Below are positions 1 through 9,692 of a DNA stretch of 12,743 bases, piece by piece. Position 1 is the first letter of the stretch, and every line of letters starts with the position of its first letter. The translations under genes and the position numbers were made by a program. Below the pieces are notes generated by a model. It made no database searches, had not been told where the DNA came from, and saw only the letters and a program-made list of their open reading frames with translations. The DNA comes from Deinococcus marmoris DSM 12784 (lineage in GTDB: Bacteria > Deinococcota > Deinococci > Deinococcales > Deinococcaceae), in contig NZ_JNIV01000113.1 of assembly GCF_000701405.1 (NCBI RefSeq), positions 1 to 12,743 of the forward strand, given 5' to 3'.

Positions 1-226
1 CCAGCCGCACGAGGAGTTCCGGTACGCTCCATTGGAGCGTATTCCACGGGAGGGCCTTTTGAAACCATCGGCGGAAGGTACGTTCGTGGAGTCCGCTGTA
101 ACGGCTGAGATTCAGGGCATTGATTCGGCCAGGAATGGCCTGCCACACCGGCATCAGGTGGAGGAAAAAACGCTGTTGGGCAGCGGGGAGATTGAGCAGG
201 GTGAGCAGCACAGGTAAAATAGTCAT
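1..226 (-). CDS. IS transposase, N-terminal part (runs off left edge)
   Basis: Read on the minus strand, an ATG at 226-224 opens a frame with no stop to the window edge, giving 75 complete codons. A clear ribosome binding site, AAGGAG (232-237), lies 5 nt upstream. The protein starts [18 protein letters not shown] and goes on with a stretch rich in Leu, Arg and aromatic residues, including [15 protein letters not shown]. This looks like the helical, DNA-binding N-terminus of IS4/IS701-type DDE transposases found in many copies in Deinococcus. The DDE catalytic core would lie outside the window, so the family is a judgement from the N-terminus only. Base composition is visibly less GC-rich than in the neighbouring genes, as expected for a mobile element. 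The gene points away from the MgtC-family gene to its right. Confidence 0.72.
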   Translation of the reverse strand, partial: MTILPVLLTLLNLPAAQQRFFLHLMPVWQAIPGRINALNLSRYSGLHERTFRRWFQKALPWNTLQWSVPELLVRL

Positions 227-312
227 TGGGTCTCCTTGGGTGTGGGCTTGAGAACCTCACCCTACCGGAGACCCGTTTTTTGGGCCACCCCTACTTTTCG
301 TCAAAACTGTCC
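1..312 (-). mobile_element. Insertion sequence, one end (partial)
   Basis: The transposase start, its ribosome binding site and about 85 bases of upstream noncoding DNA form the end of an insertion sequence that extends off the left edge. The outer boundary is not fixed by sequence, because the other terminal repeat and the target duplication are outside the window. I place it near 300-312, where AT-rich DNA (stretch TACTTTTCGTCAAAACTGTCC) gives way to DNA that reads as MgtC-family coding sequence. No other copy of this end is present in the window. Confidence 0.55.
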
Positions 313-340
313 GAACCATTGCTGGAACGAACTCAAGCTG

Positions 341-781
341 ATGCAGGGGCTGCTGGTGGCCTTCGTCCTCAGCGGCGCGATTGGCTGGGAGCGCGAGCGG
401 ATGCGCCGCAGCGCGGGCCTGCGGACGCACATGCTGGTGGGCATGAGCGCGGCGCTGTTCGTGGTCCTGGCCGAAACGCTGATCACCTCGTTCGGCACCG
501 ATGACGACGGCGTGCGCTTCGACATGATCGGGCTGCTGGGCGCAGTGGTCAGCGGCATCAGCTTTCTGGGCGCGGGCGCGATTTTCTCGGATCGGGGACA
601 GAAGGCCAAAGGGCTGACCACGGCGGCGGGACTGCTGGTGACAGCGGGGGTAGGCGTGGCCTGCGGGCTGCACCTGTACGTGCTGGCCACCGGGGCCACG
701 CTGCTGTTCCTGTTCACGCTGGCAGTGGTGCGGCGTCTGGCCCAGGGAGAGGGGGACAGCGCAGCCGAGGACCAGGAATAA
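341..781 (+). CDS. MgtC/SapB-family membrane protein, N-terminus probably cut by IS
   Basis: Inner-membrane protein of the MgtC/SapB family; members affect magnesium homeostasis or F-type ATPase in other bacteria, but the role here is not known. From ATG 341 it has 146 residues with the family signatures in order: GWERER (15-20), AGLRTH (25-30), [11 protein letters not shown] (72-82) and KGLTTAA (90-96), with hydrophobic spans at about 1-16, 31-49, 64-83, 94-112 and 114-130. The short charged tail lacks the C-terminal ACT-like domain of longer MgtC proteins. The frame stays open upstream, and the codons before 341 read WNELKL, which fits the usual start of the first helix (pattern ELxLLxRLLLAxLLGxxIGxERE). 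The native start was therefore probably a few codons further left and was removed when the IS landed. ATG 341 (or a TTG at 236 inside IS DNA) would now have to serve; there is no good ribosome binding site at 341. Function may be reduced. Confidence 0.8.
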   Translation: MQGLLVAFVLSGAIGWERERMRRSAGLRTHMLVGMSAALFVVLAETLITSFGTDDDGVRFDMIGLLGAVVSGISFLGAGAIFSDRGQKAKGLTTAAGLLVTAGVGVACGLHLYVLATGATLLFLFTLAVVRRLAQGEGDSAAEDQE

Positions 782-820
782 GGACGACGGGTGGCCCTGA
801 ATACTCTCATCCGGCCTCAG

Positions 821-840
821 GAATATTGTATACAATATCC
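821..840. promoter_or_regulatory. Palindromic operator overlapping the regulator's -10 box
   Basis: Positions 823-838 read ATATTGTATACAATAT, a perfect 16-bp palindrome centred between 830 and 831, extended by outer G and C with one mismatch. The TTGTATACAA core is the kind of site bound by GntR/FCD dimers, and the regulator gene starts only 4 nt after the palindrome. Inside it, TACAAT (831-836) matches a -10 box at five of six positions and is followed by 6 nt and then the ATG, so the transcript would be leaderless. A bound repressor would cover the -10 and the start, which implies autorepression. No clear -35 is visible (CATCCG lies 17 nt upstream of the -10). No second copy of the palindrome is found before the proline genes. 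Confidence 0.72.
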
Positions 841-842
841 AT

Positions 843-1502
<660 letters not shown>

Positions 1503-1520
<18 letters not shown>

Positions 1521-1574
1521 AGACCTGACACATGAATCCCTGACCCTCAGACTGCCGACACCCAGACCCTCAGA
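1503..1574 (+). repeat. Short direct repeats between regulator and proline dehydrogenase
   Basis: ATGAATCCC occurs at 1503-1511 (the last codons of the regulator) and again at 1532-1540. GACCCTCAGA occurs at 1542-1551 and 1565-1574. The spacer looks like a series of small slippage duplications. It has no terminator and no visible promoter, and its only functional element is the ribosome binding site AAAGGAG (1582-1588) of the next gene. Confidence 0.5.
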
Positions 1575-1595
1575 TCTCTCCAAAGGAGCTTTCCC

Positions 1596-2528
1596 ATGAT
1601 TGACCAGATTTACCGCAAGGCCGTCCTGACCGTTTCGGGGCAGAAGTTCGTGGAAAACATCGTCCGCAAGCAGGGCTGGGGGCTGGCGCAGCGCTTCGTG
1701 GCCGGGGAAGAGGTGGAGGGCGCGATTGCCGCCGTCAAGGAACTGGAAGCCGAGGGCATTCAGGGCAACCTGGACCTCCTGGGCGAGTTCGTGGCCTCGC
1801 CGGACAAGGCCAACGAGTTTGCAGAGAAGGTGCTGCATCTGCTGGACGCCGCGCACGCCGCCGGGGTCATGCCCTACGCCAGCGTCAAGCTGTCCGCCGT
1901 GGGCCAGGGCCAGACCGTGGACGGCCAGGATCTGGGCCTGACCAATGGACGGCGCATCGTGGGCAAGGCCAGGGAATACGGCGGCTTTATCTGCCTGGAC
2001 ATGGAAGATCACCCGCGCGTGGACCAGACCCTCTCGCAGTTCCGCACGCTGGCCGAGGAGTTCGGCACGCAGCACGTCGGCACGGTGTTGCAGAGCTACC
2101 TCTACCGCACCGAAGCGGACCGCGACAGCCTGGATGACCTCTCGCCCAACCTGCGAATCGTGAAGGGCGCGTATCTGGAACCCGAAAGCGTTGCCATGCC
2201 CGACAAGGCCGACGTGGACGCCAGTTACCGCAAACTGGTCTACGCGCATATGAAGGCCGGAAACTACGTCAACATCGGCACGCACGACGAGAGCATCATC
2301 GAGGATGTCAAGCATTTTGCCCTGGCCCACGGCATCGAGAAGGACGCCTACGAATTCCAGATGCTCTACGGCGTGCGCCGCGACTTGCAAAAGGAACTGG
2401 CGGCGGCGGGCTACCGTGTGCGGGCCTACATCCCCTACGGGCGCGACTGGTATCCCTATTTCTCGCGCCGCATCGCCGAGCGTCCAGCCAACGTGATGTT
2501 CATCCTGAAGGGCATGCTCAAGGGCTGA
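1596..2528 (+). CDS. Proline dehydrogenase (monofunctional, FAD-dependent)
   Basis: Oxidises L-proline to 1-pyrroline-5-carboxylate and passes electrons to the membrane quinone pool (EC 1.5.5.2). The 310-residue length fits the short monofunctional enzymes of Deinococcus and Thermus rather than the large bifunctional PutA. The beta/alpha-barrel signatures are all present: SVKLS with Lys98, LDMED (134-138), VLQSYL (164-169), RIVKGAY (187-193), GTHD (228-231), EFQMLYG (253-259) and the C-terminal helix [15 protein letters not shown], whose Arg291 and Arg292 hold the proline carboxylate in the family structures. The start is fixed by AAAGGAG 7 nt before the ATG. P5C dehydrogenase follows after 58 nt, so the unstable intermediate can be handed to the next enzyme. 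Sometimes named putA, prodh or putB in different genomes. Intact. Confidence 0.96.
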   Translation: MIDQIYRKAVLTVSGQKFVENIVRKQGWGLAQRFVAGEEVEGAIAAVKELEAEGIQGNLDLLGEFVASPDKANEFAEKVLHLLDAAHAAGVMPYASVKLSAVGQGQTVDGQDLGLTNGRRIVGKAREYGGFICLDMEDHPRVDQTLSQFRTLAEEFGTQHVGTVLQSYLYRTEADRDSLDDLSPNLRIVKGAYLEPESVAMPDKADVDASYRKLVYAHMKAGNYVNIGTHDESIIEDVKHFALAHGIEKDAYEFQMLYGVRRDLQKELAAAGYRVRAYIPYGRDWYPYFSRRIAERPANVMFILKGMLKG

Positions 2529-2586
2529 GACCGTTCAAAACAGTGATTTTGCAGATCGCAACCCCCACGACTTCAAGGAGACTCCC

Positions 2587-4158
<1,572 letters not shown>

Positions 4159-4175
4159 GACAGACTCCACACCCG

Positions 4176-4204
4176 GCCCTCTCCACTGCGGAGGGGGCTT
4201 TTTT
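4176..4204 (+). terminator. Rho-independent terminator of the proline block
   Basis: Stem GCCCTCTCC (4176-4184) pairs with GGAGGGGGC (4190-4198) with one G-T pair, over a 5-nt loop, followed by six T (4199-4204). It lies 17 nt after the P5C dehydrogenase stop. Its T-run touches the stop codon of the convergent oxidoreductase gene, so it closes the gap between the two units. The opposite strand has no T-run, so it should act mainly for + strand transcripts. Confidence 0.9.
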
Positions 4205-5565
4205 CATATCCTGGCAAGCAGCGTATCCACCATCAGCGCGCCGCCCAGAATCGCTGGGATGCCGCCGCCGGGGTGGACGCCTGTTCCCACCTGCCAGAGC
4301 CGGGGCGTCAGGCGGTAGGGCTGTGGGTGGAAGGGGCCGCCGCGCCACACCGGCAGGGCTGCGCCGTAAATCGCGCCGCCGGGATGACCGCCCGCCGCGT
4401 AGTGTCCGGGGGTCAGGGCCAGCACTTCATCGGCAGAGGCCAGCAGCCCCGGCACTCCTAAAATCTGTTCCACACGCTCTATCTGAGCGCGGACCCAGGG
4501 ATGCCCCAGCCCCAGCGGGCGCGCGGTGGCGGGGGCAGTGAGCAGCACGGCCAGCTTGCGCCCCTCGGCGTGAGTGAGGGCCAGCGTATCCGGCGGCAAG
4601 GCTCCGGCCCGGATGGCGGCGCGGAAAGTCTGAAAGTTTGACGGCGGAATGATGGAAGTGGCGGCCAGTGGCGCACGTTCGGGCAGAGCCGCGTAGATCG
4701 CCACGCCACTGACTGTCCGTTTTGATTTGGGAGAAACGGCGGGCAGGCCGCGCAACTTTGCTAGTCGGTGCGGATCAACCGCGCTCACGAGGAGATCATG
4801 CTGGACTGTCTTGCCGCCACTCAGCGTTAGGGTGAAGCCGTTTACTGCCGTGACCTCCACTCCCTCCTGAATCTCCACACCGCGCGCCGCAGCAAATCCA
4901 AGCAGGGCGTCCAGCAACTTACCCATCCCCCGTTCAGGCCGGAAAACTTCTGCGCTCACCAGCGCTGGAATCAGCGCATACAGGGCGGGCGCATCGACAG
5001 GCGACAGACCCGCGTTCAGGGCGTGTGTGCGAATGGCGTGGGCCAGCGTGGGCGGGAGTTTTTGGGCACGAATCCAGCTCTCGGCGGTGAGGTGCGGGCC
5101 GACGACGTTGAACAGCGCCTGACTGGCCCGCAGAAAAGCCGGATCGGTCAGGCGCGGCGGCGTGGTCAGGAGAGAAACGATGTGGGGCGCGAGGGGCTGA
5201 ACCTTCGCGCGGTACTTTTCCCAGGACGCGTGTAGTGGGTGGCCCGGCGGCACAGGCAAAGGCACGGGGCCGAATGGAGTGTAGTGAATCCCCAGTCCGC
5301 CCGGCAGCGGTTGAAGATGGAGCGTGTCCGCCTCGCCCAGCCGCTGTAAATAGCTTTCCCACACGCCTGGAAATGTAAACAGGCTGGGGCCAGTATCAAA
5401 GACCAATCCCCCAACTTTTTCCCGCCGCAGTTTGCCACCCGCGCGGTCCCGCTCGTAGACGGTGACGCGGTGTCCCCGCCCCGCCAGCAGACAGGCCAGC
5501 GCTAGTCCCGCCAGCCCTCCGCCCAGGATGCCGACGCTCAGATCAGACTTCAGATTCCGGTCCAC
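4204..5565 (-). CDS. CrtI-family FAD-dependent oxidoreductase (phytoene desaturase-like, possibly CrtD-type)
   Basis: A 453-residue FAD-binding amine-oxidase-fold protein. The N-terminus has the dinucleotide motif GGGLAG (15-20), the acidic end of strand 2 in VYERD (37-40) and RAGGKLR, as in phytoene and carotene desaturases. The C-terminus has the CrtI hallmark [12 protein letters not shown] with HPGGGIP at 431-437. It is shorter than typical CrtI (about 490-550). The sole reasonable start is a GTG at 5565, inside the last codons of the UbiA-type gene (16-nt overlap), with no good ribosome binding site, so translation is probably coupled. Pairing with a UbiA-type gene suggests carotenoid end-group tailoring, such as a CrtD-like 3,4-desaturation in deinoxanthin-type pathways, but substrate cannot be read from sequence. 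The protein itself looks complete. Confidence 0.83.
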   Translation of the reverse strand: MDRNLKSDLSVGILGGGLAGLALACLLAGRGHRVTVYERDRAGGKLRREKVGGLVFDTGPSLFTFPGVWESYLQRLGEADTLHLQPLPGGLGIHYTPFGPVPLPVPPGHPLHASWEKYRAKVQPLAPHIVSLLTTPPRLTDPAFLRASQALFNVVGPHLTAESWIRAQKLPPTLAHAIRTHALNAGLSPVDAPALYALIPALVSAEVFRPERGMGKLLDALLGFAAARGVEIQEGVEVTAVNGFTLTLSGGKTVQHDLLVSAVDPHRLAKLRGLPAVSPKSKRTVSGVAIYAALPERAPLAATSIIPPSNFQTFRAAIRAGALPPDTLALTHAEGRKLAVLLTAPATARPLGLGHPWVRAQIERVEQILGVPGLLASADEVLALTPGHYAAGGHPGGAIYGAALPVWRGGPFHPQPYRLTPRLWQVGTGVHPGGGIPAILGGALMVDTLLARI

Positions 5566-6452
5566 AGGCCACGGGCCAGCAGGTAGACCAGACCCACACC
5601 CGCTACTGCGCCGACGATCCAGGGGGTCACGATGCTCAGCGGGTACAGGCGGGCGGCCCGCACGGGGGTGGGATCACGCAGCAGCGCCACAGCCATACCG
5701 CCGCAGGTTAGCCACAACGCGGCGGCGGTCAGCAGGGACACGGGCAGCAGCAGCGCCCCGGCCACGGCAAACCACGCCAACGCATAGGCCGCCGTTCCCC
5801 TCACGCCCAGGACCGTCGCCACCGTGCGCGTCCCGGCCTCGCGGTCAGCGGGGATGTCCTGCGCGGCGTCGAAGGCGTGCTTGCCCACCGCGTAGGCCAT
5901 CAGTGCCAGCAGGGGCCACCACGGCACAGGCGTTCCCAGCGCCAGCGCGGGCAGCGCCAGCGGCAGGGCGTAGGCCACGTTGCTCAGGCCGTCCAGAAAC
6001 GGGCGGCCCTTCAACCTCAGCGGCGGCAGGCTATAGGCCGCGAACAGCACGGCGGACAGGGCCAGCAGCAGGGAAGCGGCGGGCGGCAGCAGCACGGCCA
6101 GCCCCACCAGCGCGGGCAGGTTGATCGCCAGCGTGGCCGTCAGCAGCGGGCCGCCCTCGGCCACGGTCAGCCGCGCGCCCTGCCAGCCGCCTTTGCGGGA
6201 ACTGCGGGCGTCTTCCTCGCGGTCAGACAGATCGTTCAGGCCGTAGATCAGCAGGTTAAACGGCAGGGTCAGGTACAACAGCAGCGCCAGCACGCCGGGG
6301 TCCAGCGTGTACAGCCGCCCGGTCAGCCACACGCCCGTGACCAGCGTGCCCACCGTGTTGATCCACAGCGCGGGCCGTGACACCACCAGCAGGCGGCGCA
6401 GCGGCAGGGGCGAGTGGTGGGACCGGGTCTGGAGGCGGGCGGGCGTTCGCAT
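5550..6452 (-). CDS. UbiA-superfamily prenyltransferase, lycopene elongase-like
   Basis: Polytopic membrane protein of 300 residues with about eight hydrophobic helices. Both Asp-rich motifs of the UbiA superfamily are present: NDLSDREED (73-81) and [13 protein letters not shown] (195-207). Between them is [15 protein letters not shown] (140-154). These enzymes move a prenyl group from a prenyl diphosphate to an acceptor in the membrane. The NDLSDxExD motif followed by RKGGWQGA, together with the PPLR-K--PFLD stretch, is closer to lycopene elongases (CrtEb/LyeJ type, C50 carotenoids) than to MenA or UbiA, as far as memory of those families allows. The frame is open far upstream, but ATG 6452 is chosen because homologous sequence starts there and a TACAAT hexamer lies 10 nt before it. 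It is the first gene of a two-gene unit with the desaturase-like gene. Confidence 0.82.
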   Translation of the reverse strand: MRTPARLQTRSHHSPLPLRRLLVVSRPALWINTVGTLVTGVWLTGRLYTLDPGVLALLLYLTLPFNLLIYGLNDLSDREEDARSSRKGGWQGARLTVAEGGPLLTATLAINLPALVGLAVLLPPAASLLLALSAVLFAAYSLPPLRLKGRPFLDGLSNVAYALPLALPALALGTPVPWWPLLALMAYAVGKHAFDAAQDIPADREAGTRTVATVLGVRGTAAYALAWFAVAGALLLPVSLLTAAALWLTCGGMAVALLRDPTPVRAARLYPLSIVTPWIVGAVAGVGLVYLLARGLWTGI

Positions 6453-6584
6453 TCGGAAACGTATTGTAGAAGAGGGTACTGGGGGTGGATGCCCCGGTCT
6501 TGCTAGGATAACAACCCTGATGACCCTCTGGCCTCTCCCGCTCACCCTGTTTCGTCTTTCTGCCCTGATCAGGGATGTGGGCCG
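6453..6584. promoter_or_regulatory. Divergent promoter region between prenyltransferase and DUF808 gene
   Basis: On the minus strand TACAAT (6463-6468) is a good -10 candidate, 10 nt before the prenyltransferase ATG, so the leader would be very short; no convincing -35 is seen (CATCCA lies 17 nt upstream). On the plus strand TAGGAT (6503-6508) is a weak -10 candidate for the DUF808 gene and would leave a leader of about 70 nt. No clear operator palindrome is visible. Confidence 0.45.
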
Positions 6585-7526
6585 TTGAGCGGCGGTCTGG
6601 TGGCCCTGCTCGACGATGTGGCCGCGCTGGCCAAGCTGGCCGCCGCGTCCATCGACGACATCGGCGCGGCGGCGAGTAAGGCGGGGGTCAAGGCCATAGG
6701 GATCGTGGTGGACGACACGGCAGTCACGCCCCGCTACGTCACGGGTTTTACCCCGGACCGCGAACTGCCGATCATCTGGCGCATCGCCAAGGGGTCGCTC
6801 AAGAACAAGCTCGTGTTCATCCTGCCCGCCGCGCTGCTGCTGAGCCAGTTTCTGCCGTGGGCGCTGAACCCGCTGTTGATGGTGGGCGGGGCCTACCTTT
6901 GTTTCGAGGGAGCAGAGAAGCTGTACGAGGCGGTCTCTGGCCACCATGACACGGCCAAAGAGGAAGTCATCAAGCTGGCCAGCGCCGCCCACGAGGAAAA
7001 GATGGTCGCGGGCGCGATCCGCACCGATTTCATCCTGTCGGCGGAAATCATGGCGATCTCGCTGGCGGAAGTGGCGGGCGAGCCGTTCGTGTCCCGCGCG
7101 CTGATCCTGGTGGTGGTGGCCCTGATGATCACGGCGCTGGTCTACGGCGTGGTGGGATTGATCGTCAAGACCGACGACTTCGGCGTCCGGCTGGCGTCCA
7201 GCGGTTCCAGGGCGGCGCAGGCCGTGGGACGCGGACTGGTCAAGGGAATGCCCGTGGTCATGTCGGCCCTCTCGGTGATCGGCACGGCGGCGATGCTGTG
7301 GGTGGGCGGCCACATCATCACCGACGGGCTGGACAAGTTCGGCCTGAGCTGGCCCGCCGACACCCTGCACGGGCTGGCCGTGGCGGCGGGTCAGGCCATT
7401 CCCTTCGCGGGGGCGGTGGTGGAGTGGCTGGTAGAAACGCTGGGGTCCGCCCTCGTGGGCGTGCTGCTGGGGGGAATCATCGTGGCCGTGATGCACCTGC
7501 GGCCTGCCAAAACTGCGGCGCACTGA
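6585..7526 (+). CDS. DUF808 (YedI-like) inner-membrane protein
   Basis: A 313-residue protein with the conserved layout of the DUF808/YedI family: an N-terminal [13 protein letters not shown] segment, VVDDTAVTP (41-49), the ERELP-WxxAKGS-type stretch (here [14 protein letters not shown], 58-71), and the strongly conserved block [17 protein letters not shown] (144-160). Hydrophobic spans lie at about 76-106, 171-195, 222-246 and 285-304. The family is widespread and its function is unknown; no enzyme motif is visible. The TTG at 6585 is chosen because it matches the usual N-terminus and AGGG (6571-6574) lies about 10 nt upstream; an ATG at 6575 is out of frame. It stands alone between a divergent and a convergent gene. 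Confidence 0.88.
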   Translation: MSGGLVALLDDVAALAKLAAASIDDIGAAASKAGVKAIGIVVDDTAVTPRYVTGFTPDRELPIIWRIAKGSLKNKLVFILPAALLLSQFLPWALNPLLMVGGAYLCFEGAEKLYEAVSGHHDTAKEEVIKLASAAHEEKMVAGAIRTDFILSAEIMAISLAEVAGEPFVSRALILVVVALMITALVYGVVGLIVKTDDFGVRLASSGSRAAQAVGRGLVKGMPVVMSALSVIGTAAMLWVGGHIITDGLDKFGLSWPADTLHGLAVAAGQAIPFAGAVVEWLVETLGSALVGVLLGGIIVAVMHLRPAKTAAH

Positions 7527-7616
7527 ACGCCCGCACAGGATGAAGGCTGAGACGGAACCCGTTTTTCTCCTGCTCGATCTGATCGGCATTGGTCTCTTTC
7601 CCCTCCAGCCTCTGGA
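7527..7616. other. Convergent intergenic gap, no clear terminator
   Basis: Ninety bases between the DUF808 stop and the alpha/beta hydrolase stop. There is a short T-run (GTTTTTCTCC) near 7561 without a convincing stem before it, and a 4-bp CCAG/CTGG inverted repeat near 7605-7615. I see no gene here. Confidence 0.4.
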
Positions 7617-8471
7617 TCAGGAACGGTCCAGCAGCCACTTCAGCAGCGCCGCGCGGATTTCCCCGCGCGGTTCGTCGTTCAGGAGTTCGTGGTAGCCGCC
7701 TTCTTTCATGATCAGGGTCTTGTCGGGACTGGCAACCATGTCGAAGAAGCGCTGGCTGCCCGCCGGATCGGTGATCCTGTCCGCCGCGCCGTGAAAGACC
7801 AGGGTGGGGATTTTCCAGTTGGGATAACCGGCCCATAGCCTGCCGCTCAGGCCCACCATGCTGGCGGCGGTCAGGGCGCGGACCTTGCCGTGGTACACCA
7901 GTTCGTCAGCCTCGTAGGCAGCAACCTCATCGGGCAGGCGGGACAGGCCATCCGTTCCCAGATCCCGGACAGGCGCGGCGGGAAACACTTTGGCCAGCAG
8001 AGGGGCTAGGGTCTTGAGCCAGCCCGGCTCTTTCTCGCCCATCAGTAGCGACGGGCTGGACAGAATGACCCCGCTCAGGCCGCGCGGATCGCGGGACGCG
8101 CTGGCCGCCGTGACCAGACCGCCCATGCTGTGGCCCAGCGCAAACAGCGGCAGCGGCGAGTCGTCACCGGGACGGCCCCGCAACGCCTCGCGGGCTTTCA
8201 GATGGTCCTCCACCAGCACGTTCAGATCCACCACCGCGCGCCGCCCCTCGGAATGGCCGTGACCGCGCTGATCGTAGGCGTAGACGGTGAACCCGGCCTC
8301 TACCAGTGTGGGAATCAGGGCGTGGTAGCGCTCCACATAACGCTGCGCGTATTCCCCCACCCCATGCGAGATCAGCACTGCGCCGCGTGGCTGCTGTCCT
8401 TGTGGGTGCTGGGCCTTCCAGACGTAGCCGCTGACGGGCACACCCGGCACCTTCCATTCCTGATGTTCCAT
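7617..8471 (-). CDS. Alpha/beta hydrolase, monoacylglycerol lipase/lysophospholipase type
   Basis: A 284-residue serine hydrolase of the Hydrolase_4 (monoglyceride lipase-like) family. Visible parts are the oxyanion motif [11 protein letters not shown] (35-45), which is typical of lysophospholipase L2/monoglyceride lipase, [13 protein letters not shown] (64-76), the nucleophile elbow GHSMGG with Ser115, the acid Asp231 in [10 protein letters not shown] and the base His261 in GGYHELLND. There is no signal peptide, so it should act in the cytosol or at the inner face of the membrane on monoacylglycerols or lysophospholipids. The start ATG at 8471 sits 6 nt after a TACACT -10-like hexamer, so no ribosome binding site is needed if the mRNA is leaderless. 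Divergent from the OsmC gene. All catalytic residues are present. Confidence 0.92.
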   Translation of the reverse strand: MEHQEWKVPGVPVSGYVWKAQHPQGQQPRGAVLISHGVGEYAQRYVERYHALIPTLVEAGFTVYAYDQRGHGHSEGRRAVVDLNVLVEDHLKAREALRGRPGDDSPLPLFALGHSMGGLVTAASASRDPRGLSGVILSSPSLLMGEKEPGWLKTLAPLLAKVFPAAPVRDLGTDGLSRLPDEVAAYEADELVYHGKVRALTAASMVGLSGRLWAGYPNWKIPTLVFHGAADRITDPAGSQRFFDMVASPDKTLIMKEGGYHELLNDEPRGEIRAALLKWLLDRS

Positions 8472-8477
8472 GACGGG

Positions 8478-8483
8478 AGTGTA
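8478..8483 (-). promoter_or_regulatory. Leaderless-type -10 element of the alpha/beta hydrolase
   Basis: TACACT on the minus strand ends 6 nt before the ATG. This is the same spacing as the TACAAT in front of the GntR regulator. No -35 hexamer near the consensus is seen 16-18 nt upstream. The rest of the 96-nt divergent gap up to the OsmC start holds no other clear site. Confidence 0.5.
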
Positions 8484-8567
8484 GCGTCCCCCATGCGGTG
8501 ACCCTGATAAAGCCTGCGTAAACCGGCCTCATCACGGCGCGCAGGGGCAGAGGCGCAGACTGGGCGC

Positions 8568-9005
8568 ATGGCAGACATTGCGAGAAAGGCGAATGCCCAG
8601 TGGATGGGCGACCTCAAGGGCGGCAAGGGCAACATCAGCACCGAGAGCGGCACGGTCAAGGACGCGCAGTACTCGTTCGGCACGCGCTTCGAGAACGGGA
8701 CCGGCACCAACCCGGAAGAACTGCTGGCCGCCGCGCACGCCGGATGCTTCACCATGCAACTGTGCGCGATGCTGGCAGGCGACGGCCATGACCCGCAGGA
8801 CGTGCGGACCGAAGCCACCTGCGAGATGGTCAAGGACGGCCCCGGTTTCAAGGTCAGCGCCATGCGGCTGGACGTGCGCGGCAAGGTGGGCGGCATCGAT
8901 CAGGCGGGCTTCGACAAGTACGTGGCCCAGGCTGCCGAGATGTGCCCCCTGAGCAAGGTCATGCAGGGCAACGTGGAAATCACGCACAAGGCCGTGCTGG
9001 AATAA
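8568..9005 (+). CDS. OsmC-family organic hydroperoxide reductase
   Basis: A 145-residue thiol-dependent peroxidase of the OsmC/Ohr family, which reduces organic hydroperoxides in the cytosol. The two redox cysteines are present: Cys60 in [12 protein letters not shown] and Cys126 in [10 protein letters not shown]. The activating arginine and glutamate are probably Arg40 and Glu51. The N-terminus [25 protein letters not shown] matches the OsmC subgroup rather than Ohr. The ATG at 8568 is supported by a purine-rich AGGGGCAGAGG stretch upstream (8543-8553), although the spacing is long. A terminator follows the gene, so it is a single-gene unit. It fits the oxidative-stress lifestyle of Deinococcus. 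Intact. Confidence 0.94.
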   Translation: MADIARKANAQWMGDLKGGKGNISTESGTVKDAQYSFGTRFENGTGTNPEELLAAAHAGCFTMQLCAMLAGDGHDPQDVRTEATCEMVKDGPGFKVSAMRLDVRGKVGGIDQAGFDKYVAQAAEMCPLSKVMQGNVEITHKAVLE

Positions 9006-9024
9006 CAAGATTTGCAGGACTGAG

Positions 9025-9049
9025 CGCCCCGCTTCGGCTGGGGCGTTTT
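9025..9049 (+). terminator. Rho-independent terminator after the OsmC gene
   Basis: CGCCCCGC (9025-9032) pairs with GC-T-GGGGCG (9037-9045) around a TTCG tetraloop (9033-9036) with one bulged T, followed by TTTT at 9046-9049. It lies 19 nt past the OsmC stop. Confidence 0.88.
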
Positions 9050-9094
9050 CGTTTGCCAGCCCGTTGGCAGACAAGCGTACGTTCTTGTCACCGA

Positions 9095-9100
9095 TAAGCT
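9095..9100 (+). promoter_or_regulatory. Leaderless-type -10 element of the P-loop kinase gene
   Basis: TAAGCT fits the TANNNT pattern and ends 6 nt before the ATG at 9107, the same distance as for the regulator and the hydrolase. No clear -35 is visible. GGGGA in the 6-nt gap is a weak alternative ribosome binding site. Confidence 0.4.
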
Positions 9101-9106
9101 GGGGAC

Positions 9107-9661
9107 ATGGGCCATATTTTCCATCTCGTCGGACCACCCGGCAGCGGCAAACGGACCATCGGGCTGAGGCTCTCGGCGCTGACGGGCACGGTGTTGCTGG
9201 ACAACCACCTGTTCAACGACGCCGTATTCAAGCCTTATGGTGCGGACGGCCTGCGGCCCATCCCGGAGGAAATCCACGCGCTGGCGGCGCAGGTTCGCAA
9301 GCTGGGGCTGGAGGCTGCTCGCCTTGCCCCACGCGACGTGAGCCAGATTTTCACGAGCTATCTGACAAACCGTCCATCTGGGTCAGCGGCCCTGCAACTG
9401 GTGCGTGACCTCGCGCAAGCCAGAGCTGTCCGGTACATTCCCGTCTGGCTGGACTGCGACATAGATGAACTGGAACGCCGTTTATCTCTGCCCGAACGTC
9501 TGGAGCGGGCCAAGCTGCGTGATCCAGCCATCCTGCGGACTTCGCTGGCAACGTCCGGGATACTGTCACTGCCGCCCGATGCCATCCGAATCGACACTTC
9601 AGCTCTGGCCCCGGCAGACGCGGCGCTGCTGATCGTGGAACATTCGGGGACGCTGTTCTGA
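9107..9661 (+). CDS. Small P-loop kinase (AAA/shikimate kinase-like), substrate unknown
   Basis: A 184-residue cytosolic protein with a Walker A motif GPPGSGKRT (9-17), a likely substrate-side DNH (32-34), a central strand and helix PVWLDCDIDELERRL (112-126), a lid-like arginine run RLERAKLRDP (131-140) and a C-terminal IRIDTS (160-165) as in gluconate and shikimate kinases and related phosphotransferases. It probably transfers phosphate from ATP to a small molecule or nucleoside. Chloramphenicol phosphotransferase-like and zeta-toxin-like proteins share this fold, but no antitoxin partner is adjacent. It stands alone between the OsmC terminator and the convergent KAS III gene and is slightly less GC-rich than its neighbours. 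Confidence 0.75.
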   Translation: MGHIFHLVGPPGSGKRTIGLRLSALTGTVLLDNHLFNDAVFKPYGADGLRPIPEEIHALAAQVRKLGLEAARLAPRDVSQIFTSYLTNRPSGSAALQLVRDLAQARAVRYIPVWLDCDIDELERRLSLPERLERAKLRDPAILRTSLATSGILSLPPDAIRIDTSALAPADAALLIVEHSGTLF

Positions 9662-9692
9662 AGCATTGAAGTCTGGAGAAGAATTCATCCAG

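Noticed and set aside
32..217. A 61-codon + strand frame at the left edge
   Set aside because: It lies opposite the transposase N-terminus, which has a clear ribosome binding site and convincing protein sequence.
6453..7589. Upstream extension of the prenyltransferase frame, which would give a 679-residue protein
   Set aside because: The extra part is His, Gln and Arg-rich, lies opposite the DUF808 gene and has no homology-like content; a promoter-like site and ATG at 6452 fit better.
8542..8554. A 13-bp match (CAGGGGCAGAGGC) between the OsmC leader and the right-edge hairpin (12722-12734)
   Set aside because: A match of this length is expected by chance a few times in a GC-rich window of this size, and the flanks do not agree.
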